Of a stretch of 64,000 bases of DNA, positions 27,201-35,635 are shown in pieces. The stretch spans positions 37,929 to 101,928 of the forward strand of contig JADGDD010000013.1 of NCBI GenBank assembly GCA_016745075.1, given 5' to 3'. Every line of letters begins with the position of its first letter. Position 1 is the first letter of the stretch. This DNA comes from Planctomycetota bacterium. Its GTDB lineage: Bacteria; Planctomycetota; UBA11346. The notes under the pieces are model-generated. The model saw nothing but the letters and a program-made list of their open reading frames with translations, was not told where the DNA came from and made no database searches. Position numbers and translations under genes: made by a program.

Positions 27201-29231
27201 GGTGGCCGTCGCCGTTCAATCAATGATTGTCCGCTTCGACAAGATTTCCGTGAAACTGCCTTCTGGGTAGCTGATTTGCACACCGATGAAAATGGTTGGG
27301 CACGTTGTACCTTTCCTTTTCCAGATAGCGTAACTGATTGGCGTTTTACAGCACGCGGTGTAACGGTTGATAGTGTTGTTGGTCAGGTACGTAGTTATCG
27401 TGGCACAATGTTGCCTTTACAGGTGTCATGTTCAGTCCCACGCGCATTACGTAGTGGTGATCATGTGTCTTTGAGTGTTGTCAGTACAAATCATACAGAT
27501 CAGCAGCGCCATTTGACGGTGGAGTATGCAGCCGCAGATGTTTCCGGTCATAAGAACCAGTTGCTTGCAGCGCGCGAGCAAGGCAGTGTCGCTACGCCGA
27601 TGATAACAGTCGGGAATACGCCTATGCGCCTAGAGGCATCTGTTGTTGATTTGGTAACGGCAGAACAAGATGCGATACGTAAAATAATTACACCTCTGCC
27701 TAGTGGGCATGGGTTAAGTCGATCTTTTGCAGGCTCTGTAGATGAAAACGGAATCCACATACCATTACCGCAAGAAAAAGATTTAGTGCGAGGCAGTGCC
27801 CATGTAGAGGTCTGTTTGGAAGATGGTGTTGCAGGCGTGGTAGAAAGTGCGCTAGACGAATTAATTGCTTATCCTTATGGATGTGTGGAACAAACAATGA
27901 GCCGCTTCATGCCAGCAGTGGTCGCAGTTCAGGCAATGGAACGAAGTGGATTAAGTTGCAGTAAGGCTACTTTATTACCTCGTGTTATTGAGAAAGGGCT
28001 AGCCAGGCTTCGAGATTTTCAGCATGAAGATGGCGGCTGGGGTTGGTGGAAGCATGACGCAACGAATCACTATATGACTGCGTATGTACTAGAAGGGTTA
28101 GCTCTTTGCCGTGCAGCAGGGTTAGCCGTACCTTCTTCAATGATTGATCCAGCAGTTGCCCATTTATATGAGCGGCTTGTGCACAAACGCTTGCAAGGAC
28201 GGCACCCATATTCGTTAGATGCTGTTTCTTTAGAGGTAGCAGTATGCCATGCTTTGGCGCGTGCAGTACAAGAAGAAAAAATGCGTACTGCACTTTGTGA
28301 TGTATTAGTACAACGGGATCTACAAGAGTGTGATATTGATATGCTCTACGTCGCAGAAGCTTTAATGCTGTTGAATGAACAAGAGGCGGCCAACATGCTT
28401 TTTGCTCGTTATGAAAAAATGAATATATCAGAGACTTCAGAAACACCACGAAAATGGCTTGTTCGTCAAGCGCTTGCTTTACGAATTGCACAGCGTGTTG
28501 GAAAAAATGATGTGTTCTCTCACAAATATGCACAAGCAATTATTGGTAAGCGGCAGGGTAAAAGTTGGGGGGATACATTGACCGATGCTCATATTATTCG
28601 AGCATTAAGCGGCTTGGTTCGAGCTGGGAAACCGAGCGTTGTTATCGTTCGTTATGGTGACCACGTGCAAAAAGTAGACATGCGTACAGCAACTCGACAG
28701 CGTATACAATTTCCCGTTTCAGAGAATGGTGGAACAGTAACAGTACAGATGCCAAATGCAGGTAGTGTTTTTTGGTCAGCACGTTGGCAGGCACGCAGTA
28801 CAAAGCGGCCTCAGTTGTCTGAACAGCCAAAGGCAATAATTAACTATGAGGTGAAAGATATTAGTCGTGATAAATCATTAGCACAAAAGGATGACAGATT
28901 AATCGTTACGACAGGCCATACTTTAGAAGTTGTTGTGAAATGCGAACTTCATGAGGCTATGAGTTTTCTGCGTATTACGGTACCACGTCCGGGTGGCATT
29001 GAATTTTTACAGTCGCCAAACAAGGAAGTGAACGCTCTAGAAGTGCGTGACGATGCGATTCATGCTTTTGTTGATTACTGGGATGCAGGTGTACACGAGT
29101 TGCGTTTTCTTGTTCGTGCAGAGCGTGCAGGTTTATTTTTCGCACCATTACCAGAGTTGTCTCCTATGTACGAATCAGAAACAGCGGTTCAACGAATGGG
29201 GCCAGAATATTGGCAGGTTCAAGCCCCTTAA
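24225..29231 (+). CDS. Bacterial alpha-2-macroglobulin (thioester protease trap)
   Basis: 1668 residues, typical for bacterial A2M. It traps attacking proteases: cleavage of a bait region activates a thioester that binds them. A signal peptide (MRILLISCLFLSSLFVF) starts the chain; the sequence around its Cys (VFCSA) is a poor lipobox, so it may not be lipidated. The MG2 region lies around 440-570 (VWTNQPIYRPGASVQFKG). A Gly/Arg-rich stretch near 985-1005 looks like the protease-sensitive bait. The thioester motif CVEQ is intact at 1220-1223, and an alpha/alpha toroid (GGWGWW near 1266) follows. No penicillin-binding protein 1C neighbour is present. The start has no visible Shine-Dalgarno and faces a hairpin. 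Confidence 0.93.
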   Translation: MRILLISCLFLSSLFVFCSAVEGTPVDCLQKLLTEIAPVDQPVRPPYDIFRHDLSLTVGVHSRSEMLRASRYTWQQGIEQRYHHVRTADWGNQRGEYQADLDYILHAFGELPTQHALVSAREAGPAQQLRLAELLLAECDYVTALRELWVLAGDSAVGRKAVALIVRHERLREALAGIDRVPLPADLRDLTSRLRERYPVLDELIAEEMVRSLQNEYQEVIEDESIIEEEEIVSEEFELFEYMAEGGRRGEIVLETTSSDFFFSRSGATVISSDRVTYDLYTRYHGSMELALYRCETEEEWRAFDSKTVAEEKPWRRWTETSAALSTNNKSLESTQYAVSVEDLEEGYYLLTCRARYAPMLAFRKFCISRVRVFMSVARNQALVTAVDRRNGTPLQERPLTVRVEEKEGAFSEEFCVQTGADGCAVIPLQLKDDGRRYTCTVQHEGLSYARSSVTYEGKTPVDVVKTMVWTNQPIYRPGASVQFKGVCRRFNGQRVAAFDASERKNMLVVVRNEKGEQLWKKSVVLSETGCIQGAFVIPQSAALGLYYFYINNKQTQSFSVEEYRLPTFQVKLIKSSGSCLSGGDKKMLVSVQYPHGKPVAHADVEILSDAKGDNPVRTVCRTNEEGKAQCDIHLPKVFKNRYISVVATVRDLSGESYSDDTEFWIEVVPFNVSASVKKERVGTGKRTQIDVVVTTHSGQPLSDVSVFLDDRNRAWKTGKKGTVSLPLRFLYKEKQTIRIRAVQGDQMALWKKTYNLVNKKEEVLSTPEDRVSLSSVGHVDAGEPVSITVHVSSRNGLPRTVLFTMAHMEFLDYRCMVLPPGKHTVTFETSPAHAPNCRLFALLLDGEPLLRRRYYRNRRKSDSCTINVRPVHKIMQIDVETDKSVYKPGEQCSVRIRARTHTGEPVVNADISLAIVDKALYWLKEDTSAIEKYFYQYSLPTQLEQAHEQRIKDRVSGLYWLGPKLIWACQQPQIWSGRSGGNRRSECVGAFGGRRRSINDCPLRQDFRETAFWVADLHTDENGWARCTFPFPDSVTDWRFTARGVTVDSVVGQVRSYRGTMLPLQVSCSVPRALRSGDHVSLSVVSTNHTDQQRHLTVEYAAADVSGHKNQLLAAREQGSVATPMITVGNTPMRLEASVVDLVTAEQDAIRKIITPLPSGHGLSRSFAGSVDENGIHIPLPQEKDLVRGSAHVEVCLEDGVAGVVESALDELIAYPYGCVEQTMSRFMPAVVAVQAMERSGLSCSKATLLPRVIEKGLARLRDFQHEDGGWGWWKHDATNHYMTAYVLEGLALCRAAGLAVPSSMIDPAVAHLYERLVHKRLQGRHPYSLDAVSLEVAVCHALARAVQEEKMRTALCDVLVQRDLQECDIDMLYVAEALMLLNEQEAANMLFARYEKMNISETSETPRKWLVRQALALRIAQRVGKNDVFSHKYAQAIIGKRQGKSWGDTLTDAHIIRALSGLVRAGKPSVVIVRYGDHVQKVDMRTATRQRIQFPVSENGGTVTVQMPNAGSVFWSARWQARSTKRPQLSEQPKAIINYEVKDISRDKSLAQKDDRLIVTTGHTLEVVVKCELHEAMSFLRITVPRPGGIEFLQSPNKEVNALEVRDDAIHAFVDYWDAGVHELRFLVRAERAGLFFAPLPELSPMYESETAVQRMGPEYWQVQAP

Positions 29232-29301
29232 TAAGAGATTCCCTCATTTCGTTGTGTTCTTATCACCCCACATTGGCCTCTGCGGTGGTAGATGCGGGTG
29301 C

Positions 29302-29673
29302 TTAGGCCTGTTCTAGGCGCACCGTTGTACCATCAGGTACGGCTCTAAAGTCGGTTGGTTCACCATCTACTTCTCCGAGGATATTGACAGGATTGGCGGC
29401 TTTTGGCATATCTGAGACGCTCACAGGGGTGCGCCCAAAGAAGATACAGAAGGCTTGCCCTGGTTCCCAGTAGCCAAGCGTGCCGACAGGTACTTCAGCG
29501 CGGGCGTTGGGTTCTGTTTTCGCTTGTACAGGGATGCCAAAATAAATTTCATCGCCCCACGTGTTAGCAGCCGCTTCAATAGGGAGTGCGTCCCACAGTT
29601 TCTGTGACGTTTCACTATCGTTGAGGGTGGCGGTCATGCTTACTGATCCTGCGTGAATCATAATGGTGTGCAT
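29302..29673 (-). CDS. Cyclophilin-like fold protein (TM1367 family)
   Basis: About 123 residues from the ATG at 29673, which has AGGA 7 nt upstream; an ATG two codons earlier is also possible. The pattern of an N-terminal strand, LNDSETSQKLWDALPIEA, GDEIYFGIP, then VPVGTLGYWEPGQAFCIFFGRTP fits the small cyclophilin-fold family typified by TM1367, whose function is unknown. No signal peptide. It is downstream of the catabolic operon but separated from it by the palindromic repeat array. Confidence 0.85.
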   Translation of the reverse strand: MHTIMIHAGSVSMTATLNDSETSQKLWDALPIEAAANTWGDEIYFGIPVQAKTEPNARAEVPVGTLGYWEPGQAFCIFFGRTPVSVSDMPKAANPVNILGEVDGEPTDFRAVPDGTTVRLEQA

Positions 29674-29719
29674 AGTCATGTCCTTGTTCGTATAAAAGTC
29701 GTGTACTTGCTACCTCCGA

Positions 29720-30016
29720 GGTGGTAGCGTTTTATCTCAGATAATCAGTCATAGGCCAATACGTAGCATTTCGCTAAGCAGTATATTCAAAGATAAAGGG
29801 TGATGCCGTAGTGTGTTACCAAAGGTGGCAGCGTTTTATCTCAGATAATCGGCCGTAGGCCAATGCGTAGCATTTCGCTAAGTAGTATATTCAAAGATAA
29901 AGGGTGATGCCGTAGTGTTACCAAAGGTGGCAGCGTTTTATCTCAGATAATCGGCCGTAGGCCAATGCGTAGCATTTCGCGAAGCGAGATTATCGGAGAT
30001 AAAAGGGAATGCCACC
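29720..30016. repeat. Three tandem palindromic repeats, cloverleaf-forming
   Basis: Three direct copies begin at 29720, 29824 and 29926 (periods 104 and 102; the last copy is 91 nt). Each starts GGTGGYAGCGTTTTATCTC. The third copy pairs end to end: GGTGGCA with TGCCACC, TTTTATCTC with GAGATAAAA, and GATAATC with GATTATC. Inside are three small hairpins, GGCC-GTA-GGCC, AATGC-GTA-GCATT and TCGC-GAA-GCGA. The first two copies keep the outline but have weaker outer arms. The array fills the gap between two same-strand genes and ends 3 nt before the stop of the dehydrogenase gene. Confidence 0.92.
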
Positions 30017-30019
30017 GTG

Positions 30020-30979
30020 TTAAGAGTTTACAACGTTAATCGGTTCACCTTTTTGGAAGGCTGCAATGTTATCTGCAACAGTACCAGTTAAGCTTTGACG
30101 TGCTTCAACGGCAGCCCATGCAATATGTGGTGTGAGTGTAACATTTTTCGCACGGAGCAATGGGTTGCTTTCAAGAATTGGTTCAACAGAAACAACGTCT
30201 AATGCTGCGCCGCCAATTTTTCCGCTATTAAGCGCATCAGCCATGGCTTGTTCGTCAACAAGGCCACCACGAGCGGTGTTCATGAAGTAGGCGTTTGCTT
30301 TCATTTTACCAATAAGCTCAGCGTTAACCATTTCAGCATTATCTTTGGTTTGTGGGCAATGCATGGTGATATAGTCAGCACGTGCAAAAGCGTCATCAAC
30401 ATCAACCCATTCAAAACCGTCGTATTCAGGTGCGTTCGCGTGGTAGGTATCGTAGGCAATTACTTTCATACCAAAGGCGTTGGCCAGTTCAGCAGTACGG
30501 CGACCAATACGGCCAAAACCAACAATAGCGAGCGTTTTGCCGCGCAATAATGAGAATGACTGATTCCAAAAACAGAAGTCCAAGCGACGAGCCCATTCAC
30601 CATCTTTTACGCGTTCGCTGTGGTACTGCGCAGAGCGGCAGTGGTTGAGCATTAAACCAACAAGGAATTCAGCAACAGAATCAGTGCCATAGGTCGGTAC
30701 GTTAGAAACTGAAATGTTACGCTCACGAGCGGCTTCAATATCAATAACATTGTAACCTGTGGCAAGAACTGCAATAAATTTGAGGTCTGGCAAAGCCGCA
30801 ATAGTTTCTTTAGTAATTGGAGTTTTGTTAGTAAGGATAATATCAGCACCAGCAGAACGTTCTAAAATAAGATCATCTGGTGTGCGGTCATAGAGAACAA
30901 CGTCACCAAGTTTTTCAATGTCGTCCCATGGGTTGTCACCAGGATTCAGAGTAAAGCCATCAAGTATAACGATTTTCAT
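30020..30979 (-). CDS. D-2-hydroxyacid dehydrogenase, hydroxypyruvate-reductase-like
   Basis: 319 residues. It belongs to the NAD(P)-dependent D-2-hydroxyacid dehydrogenases: nucleotide-binding GFGRIG at 154-159 and the catalytic trio Arg237 (NTARGG), Glu266 (SVEP) and His285 (TPHIAW). Within the family it most resembles glycerate dehydrogenase/hydroxypyruvate reductase, which reduces hydroxypyruvate to D-glycerate. AAAGGA precedes the ATG. It is the last gene of the sugar-acid operon, 98 nt after the hydratase-like gene, and its stop abuts the repeat array. The substrate is inferred from context. Confidence 0.9.
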   Translation of the reverse strand: MKIVILDGFTLNPGDNPWDDIEKLGDVVLYDRTPDDLILERSAGADIILTNKTPITKETIAALPDLKFIAVLATGYNVIDIEAARERNISVSNVPTYGTDSVAEFLVGLMLNHCRSAQYHSERVKDGEWARRLDFCFWNQSFSLLRGKTLAIVGFGRIGRRTAELANAFGMKVIAYDTYHANAPEYDGFEWVDVDDAFARADYITMHCPQTKDNAEMVNAELIGKMKANAYFMNTARGGLVDEQAMADALNSGKIGGAALDVVSVEPILESNPLLRAKNVTLTPHIAWAAVEARQSLTGTVADNIAAFQKGEPINVVNS

Positions 30980-31077
30980 TTTTCATTCCTTTTATGTACA
31001 AGACAAAAGATTAAGGGAGTGGTAGAGATGAGGGAAATGTGAGGAGACTTTAATCCCCCCAATTCCCCAATAATTAA

Positions 31078-31857
31078 TTAAACAAATTGTTTGGTAACAG
31101 TGCCAAGGGTACTGAAAGTAGCAGTGTAATTTGCTGGCGCTTCAATTGGTAAAATTGGAGTAAGCGTACCAGTCATGACAATATCACCAGCTTTTAGGCC
31201 TAAGTCACGGTCGGCGAGTTTGGCGGCAAGCCAGCTAACGGCATTGGCTGGGTGGCCCATAGCCATTTCACCTTTACCGGTGGCAATTTCTTCGCCATCA
31301 CGAGTAAGGCTGACAGTTTCGCCGAGCAAGTCTACTTGGTCTACAGGTGTCCAGTCGGTGCTACCAAGTATGCAGCGCGCAGAGAACGCGTTATCGGCAA
31401 AGAAGTCTTGGTAGGGGCATTTCCAATCTTTAATACGTGCGTCGCAGATTTCAAAAGTGGCGCGTACCGCGTCTACGGCATCAAGTACTTGCTCAACGGT
31501 GAGATCTTTGCCTTTGAGATCTTTGCCAAGACGAAGGGTGATTTCGCACTCAACTTTTGGTGCGATCAGTTCGCTCATCTGAAAGTTGCCGCCGTCTTCA
31601 ATAACCATGTCGCCAAGTAGGTAACCATAAGTTGAATCTGGAAGCCCCATTTTTTCACGAACAGGAATATTGGTAAAGCCAACTTTGTAACCGTGGCATT
31701 TTTCACCTGCTGCAATGCGAGCGTTAATGGTTTCTTCGCAGAGTTGGTGTGCGTCGTCTAAGCTCAGTCCGCCATCTACAAGATCAGAGGCAGGGCCGAT
31801 AGGTGTTTGAGTGTCTTCAGCTTGTTTGAGGGCTGCTTTGATATGATCGAATGCCAT
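31078..31857 (-). CDS. 2-keto-4-pentenoate hydratase-like enzyme (FAH superfamily)
   Basis: 259 residues, normal for the MhpD/HpaH/4-oxalocrotonate decarboxylase branch of the fumarylacetoacetase superfamily. Family motifs visible are HGYKVGFTN near 59-67, APKVECEI near 98-105 (acidic metal ligands) and GDIVMTGT near 224-231. These enzymes hydrate or decarboxylate 2-keto acids with a divalent metal. In this operon of sugar epimerases and transketolase the substrate is more likely a 2-keto-deoxy sugar acid than an aromatic breakdown product (inference). AAGGAT precedes the ATG; the upstream epimerase gene ends 11 nt away. Confidence 0.88.
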   Translation of the reverse strand: MAFDHIKAALKQAEDTQTPIGPASDLVDGGLSLDDAHQLCEETINARIAAGEKCHGYKVGFTNIPVREKMGLPDSTYGYLLGDMVIEDGGNFQMSELIAPKVECEITLRLGKDLKGKDLTVEQVLDAVDAVRATFEICDARIKDWKCPYQDFFADNAFSARCILGSTDWTPVDQVDLLGETVSLTRDGEEIATGKGEMAMGHPANAVSWLAAKLADRDLGLKAGDIVMTGTLTPILPIEAPANYTATFSTLGTVTKQFV

Positions 31858-31868
31858 GGTGAATATCC

Positions 31869-32690
31869 TTATTGGTTGTATTCGTTAATAAGAGGTGTGA
31901 GGAAATCTGCTGCCTGTTTGGCAGCAATGTCTGGCTCTGGTTTCGGAAGAATTTCAACAGATACCCAGCCAGTATACGAGGCTTTTTTAAGATGTGCCAG
32001 TATATCGTTAAAATCAGTGTGGCCTTGGCCTGGCGCGAGGCGGTTAGAATCAGCGAAATGTATGTAGCTGATATGTTTGATATATTTTTCTAATACGGGG
32101 CCAATTTCAGTATCTTCAATATTCATATGGAAAACATCCGGCATGAGTTGCATATTTGGACGATTTACTTTTTCCATAAGAGCGACGCCTTCTTTTACTG
32201 AATTGACAAAATCAATTTCGTAGCGATTGACGGGCTCTAAAATAAGTGTTACCCCTTTGGGGGCAGCGTAATCTGCTAATTCTTGAGCCAGCGCAATAAA
32301 GCGAGCTTCAGCTTCAGCTGGTGGCGCATTGCCAATCTGTCCGCGAACGCGGCCAATGTTGACCATTTGTGAAAATTCAGCGGCGAGGTCAATCATGTCG
32401 TGAAAAATATGACGAAGTTGTTCGCGTTCGTTTTCATTGGGGCTGGTCATCATTAAACCAAGTCCCGCGTAGACTTGGCCAGTGGAAATAGCAGAGATTT
32501 CCATCTTGGTTTCAGCGAGTAGAGCGCGTAAAGACTCTGGGTTAATTTCATCTGCACTTTTCAACGCAAGTTCAACCCCATTATAACCAAGGGCCGCAGC
32601 TTTACGAATCGATTCTTCTATGCCGCGAAAAACGACAAAAGCAGATGGGAGCGCGTTGGTGTCTGCAATGGCGAGAGCCAATTTCATCAT
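31869..32690 (-). CDS. Sugar epimerase of the 5-keto-L-gluconate epimerase (IolO) type
   Basis: 273 residues, a xylose-isomerase-like TIM barrel. Metal ligands are Glu152 (LEPVNRYE), Asp185 (PDVFHMNIED), His211 (HFADSNRLAPGQGH) and Glu246. The stretch AISTGQVYAGLGL (68-80) and the NRYEIDFVN and APGQGHTDF signatures match my recollection of the Thermotoga IolO 5-keto-L-gluconate epimerase, which acts in inositol catabolism, more closely than tagatose or hydroxypyruvate isomerases. Its ATG overlaps the stop of the transketolase subunit by 4 nt. A database search is needed to confirm the substrate. Confidence 0.85.
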   Translation of the reverse strand: MMKLALAIADTNALPSAFVVFRGIEESIRKAAALGYNGVELALKSADEINPESLRALLAETKMEISAISTGQVYAGLGLMMTSPNENEREQLRHIFHDMIDLAAEFSQMVNIGRVRGQIGNAPPAEAEARFIALAQELADYAAPKGVTLILEPVNRYEIDFVNSVKEGVALMEKVNRPNMQLMPDVFHMNIEDTEIGPVLEKYIKHISYIHFADSNRLAPGQGHTDFNDILAHLKKASYTGWVSVEILPKPEPDIAAKQAADFLTPLINEYNQ

Positions 32691-33637
32691 GAGAGTAATT
32701 CCTTCGCTTTGGCTACAATATTCTGTGTAGATAAACCATATTTATCGAGCAGTTCATCGTAGTCGCCACTTTCGGTAAAGCAGTCTTGGACGCCAATTGT
32801 TTTCATTGGAACAGGATGGTGTTGTGCGGTACATTCAGCAACTGCACCAGCGAGGCCGCCAATAACATTATGTTCTTCAACGGTGAGGATGCGGCCAGTT
32901 TTAGCAACGGAAGCAATAAGTGTTTCGGTATCGAATGGTTTGAGGGTATGCACTTCTAATAATTCAGCACTGACACCTTGTTGATCTAATATATCAACCG
33001 CTTCTAGCGTTTGATTTGTGACCACACCACATACAGCGATGGTAATATCTGAGCCAGAACGTAAACGACGAATTTTGCCAATGGTGAGCGGTTCAGAACA
33101 GGTGTTACTGTAAACAGGGGTAGGGTTGCGAGAGAGACGCAGGTACAAAGGGCCGTCCATTTCTAAGCCTTGTTCCAGTGCGTGTTGTACGCCATTAGCA
33201 TCGCCCGGCACAACAACCGTCATATTTGGGAGGCTACGCATAACCGCAATATCGGTTAAAGACTGGTGGCTGGCACCATCATACGAATCAGAAAGACCGC
33301 CATAACCACCAGCAATAATAACCGGTAATTTATTATAGCAGACCGTGTTGCGAATTTGTTCAGCACCTTTAAGCACGAGAAACAAGGCAAAGGTTGAGCA
33401 AACTGGACGTTGACCACCAAGGGCAAGGCCAGCAGCAATATCAACCATATTCGCTTCGCCAACACCACAGTTGAAAAAGCGGTCTGGGTATGCTGCGCCA
33501 AAAGCAGCGGTTTTACAGCTGGAAGAAACGTCAGCATCTAAAGCAACAAGTTGTTCATTGGTTTTACCAAGTTCAACAAGACCGGCGCCGAAGGCATCGC
33601 GCAGGGCAATTTTTTGAGGAGCGGTAGTGGTGCTCAT
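32687..33637 (-). CDS. Transketolase, C-terminal subunit (split form)
   Basis: 316 residues covering the pyrimidine-binding and C-terminal domains of transketolase. The catalytic Glu motif is GVGEANMVDIAAG (about 58-70), and a C-terminal Rossmann-like domain follows. The stop overlaps the next ATG, and its own ATG overlaps the stop of the N-terminal subunit gene by 4 nt, so the two halves are made in equal amounts. Split transketolases commonly serve dedicated catabolic pathways, not the central pentose phosphate cycle. Confidence 0.93.
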   Translation of the reverse strand: MSTTTAPQKIALRDAFGAGLVELGKTNEQLVALDADVSSSCKTAAFGAAYPDRFFNCGVGEANMVDIAAGLALGGQRPVCSTFALFLVLKGAEQIRNTVCYNKLPVIIAGGYGGLSDSYDGASHQSLTDIAVMRSLPNMTVVVPGDANGVQHALEQGLEMDGPLYLRLSRNPTPVYSNTCSEPLTIGKIRRLRSGSDITIAVCGVVTNQTLEAVDILDQQGVSAELLEVHTLKPFDTETLIASVAKTGRILTVEEHNVIGGLAGAVAECTAQHHPVPMKTIGVQDCFTESGDYDELLDKYGLSTQNIVAKAKELLS

Positions 33638-34554
33638 AGTGAAGCCTCCAATTCTTTTAAGGTTTCGACGAGCTGTGGACGGGCTGACTGGTAGTCATCA
33701 ACGCCAATTGGTGCGCCGTGCCATTTGTAATTATCAGACATAAAGTCAACGCCGTGGCCTTTATGGGTATCATAAATAATACACAGTGGTCCGCTGGTGT
33801 CGTTTGATTTTGCCCATGCAAGAGATTCTTGAATGGCGTTTACGTCATGGCCGTCATAAGAATGGTCAGCTACGGTAAAACCAAAGGCACGGAATTTATC
33901 AGCAAGGGAACCGAGTGGCATAATGTCGTCACATGGCCCATCTAATTGTACTTTATTATGGTCTACCAAAACAACAAAACGATTCGTTTTGAATTTTGCG
34001 GCCGTCATAATGCCTTCCCAGCTTTCACCTTCGTTGAGGCAGCCTTCGCCAACAATACACCAAGTCCAGGTCTCTCGTTTTTGTAAGTTTGAAGCGAGCG
34101 CAATACCAGTACACACAGAAATACCGTGGCCGAGCGCACCCGTTGATAATTCAACGCCTGGTAACTTGCGCATACATGGGTGTCCTTGCAGGCGGCTGTT
34201 TATCTGACGCAGTGAATCAAGTTCTTCTACAGGGAAGTATCCACGTTTAGCCATGACCGTATAAATCATTGGTGCAGCATGGCCCTTAGAGATGACCACG
34301 CGGTCGCGGTCTGCCCATTCCGGTTCATCTGGGCGTATATTCATGCCATCAAAATAGAGCGTAGTTAAAATTTCGGATACAGAAGAAGAACCGCCCCAAT
34401 GTCCTGTACCTTTATCATGTAACAGGTCCAGAACATCTACGCGGTTTTCTTGCGCAAGGTATTGAATGTGTGCATTCTTCTTTATTTGGTCGCTTTCAGC
34501 AGCCACGGCTTGTGGATCAAGTCGGCGAATGTCTGTTGGTATGGTGAATGTCAT
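33634..34554 (-). CDS. Transketolase, N-terminal (thiamine pyrophosphate-binding) subunit
   Basis: 306 residues. The TPP/Mg motif GEGCLNEGESWEG (about 179-191) replaces the usual GDG with GEG, as in the split enzymes. KGTGHWGGSSS (48-58) and SKGHAAP (88-94) are also family-typical. It transfers two-carbon units between a ketose and an aldose with the C-terminal subunit encoded next. AGGA precedes the ATG. It follows a sugar epimerase gene by 117 nt. Confidence 0.93.
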   Translation of the reverse strand: MTFTIPTDIRRLDPQAVAAESDQIKKNAHIQYLAQENRVDVLDLLHDKGTGHWGGSSSVSEILTTLYFDGMNIRPDEPEWADRDRVVISKGHAAPMIYTVMAKRGYFPVEELDSLRQINSRLQGHPCMRKLPGVELSTGALGHGISVCTGIALASNLQKRETWTWCIVGEGCLNEGESWEGIMTAAKFKTNRFVVLVDHNKVQLDGPCDDIMPLGSLADKFRAFGFTVADHSYDGHDVNAIQESLAWAKSNDTSGPLCIIYDTHKGHGVDFMSDNYKWHGAPIGVDDYQSARPQLVETLKELEASL

Positions 34555-34671
34555 AATAAGTCCTTTAAAAGGTGGAGGGGGTTCAGAGAATTACTCGAGA
34601 TAGTATGTAAACGATTTCTAAAAATAATTTCTCAATTTCTCACAACCGCCACTCTTTTCTTGTCTGTAAGA

Positions 34672-35496
34672 TTACGCTTCTGCCCACAATTTACGGGTAA
34701 GGGCTACTGCTTGTTCAACACCTGCTTTGCCGTTGTTTCCCCATTCTTCAATATTGAGCCAGTTGTCCCAGCCATGCTTTTTCAAACAGGCAAAGACATC
34801 AGCGTTTGGTACAATACCGGTTCCAAGTTGAACAGGCATCATTTTGCCAATTTCGGCTGTTTCTGCAACATGGATGGTTTCAACTAAATCGATAACTTGT
34901 TCAAGCACTTCCACCGTTGTGTCGTTACCTGAAACAAGAATGTTAGCGGTGTCAAAGTTAATGCGAACAGAACTACCGCGGATGCCTTCAACGATGCGCA
35001 AGAAGACTTCTGGTTGGAGGCTAAAGTCCATGTAATCCCATGCGCCTGGTTTTGAATGGTCTTCATATACAAGCGTTACGCCAAACGCATCGGCAACGAC
35101 AGAGGCCGCGCGTAGTTTTTCGACAACCCAACCAATACCTTCTTCGATGCCGGTTTCTGGATGAGCTTGGCCAGCAGTAACGCGCAAGTATTTTGCGCCT
35201 ACTTGTGAAGCAATGGCAATGTCATGCCGGAGATATTCAAGCTCCCGCTCGCGCTGAATAGGATCCGGATGACTAAAATCAGGATAGGTGGTGATCATAC
35301 AGAGGCCAAGACCAGCATCATCAAGTTCAGCACGAACTTCATTCAGATACTTTGGTGCATGGTTCTTTAGGCACACAATGCCAATATCAACGGCATCAAG
35401 ATCTAAACTTTTTCCAAAAGAGGCCCATTCTTTCAGACTCATTTCGCCATTCATGAGGGCAGGAAACAGGGATACGGATAGACAGCTCAGCTGCAT
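34672..35496 (-). CDS. Sugar phosphate isomerase/epimerase (TIM barrel)
   Basis: 274 residues of the AP-endonuclease-2/xylose-isomerase-like superfamily. Probable metal ligands are Glu145 (VYEDHS), Asp182 (NFDTAN), His209 (IHVAET) and Glu250 (NIEEW). It is not close to the IolO-type protein further down the operon, so it should handle a different sugar or step. It is the first gene of the operon, with AAGGAG before the ATG and two GntR-type operators immediately upstream. Confidence 0.85.
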   Translation of the reverse strand: MQLSCLSVSLFPALMNGEMSLKEWASFGKSLDLDAVDIGIVCLKNHAPKYLNEVRAELDDAGLGLCMITTYPDFSHPDPIQRERELEYLRHDIAIASQVGAKYLRVTAGQAHPETGIEEGIGWVVEKLRAASVVADAFGVTLVYEDHSKPGAWDYMDFSLQPEVFLRIVEGIRGSSVRINFDTANILVSGNDTTVEVLEQVIDLVETIHVAETAEIGKMMPVQLGTGIVPNADVFACLKKHGWDNWLNIEEWGNNGKAGVEQAVALTRKLWAEA

Positions 35497-35513
35497 AATA
35501 AAAACTCCTTAAC

Positions 35514-35547
35514 TGGTATGACCACTTATATCATACTGGTATGACCA
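35514..35547. promoter_or_regulatory. Two GntR-type operators before the catabolic operon
   Basis: Two identical copies of TGGTATGACCA (35514-35524 and 35537-35547) lie 23 bp apart, 18-51 nt upstream of the first gene's ATG. TGGT-N3-ACCA is the known operator form of the FadR branch of GntR regulators, including those of lactate and hexuronate operons. The second copy extends to ACTGGTATGACCAGT. No GntR gene is in the window. Confidence 0.8.
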
Positions 35548-35635
35548 GTCAAGCAATTATTTAGAAACAAGTACCAGTGGCTAGTAAAGTGTCTCAGAGT
35601 GTGTAACCTGAGAGAAGGACGAGAAGGAGGCTGTG

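Noticed and set aside
29720..30016. CRISPR-like array
   Set aside because: The copies are contiguous palindromic units of about 100 nt with no unique spacers between short repeats.
18525..34554. Sulfoquinovose pathway (GH31 plus split transketolase)
   Set aside because: The genes are about 12 kb apart in different operons, and no sulfonate-specific enzyme or transporter is visible.
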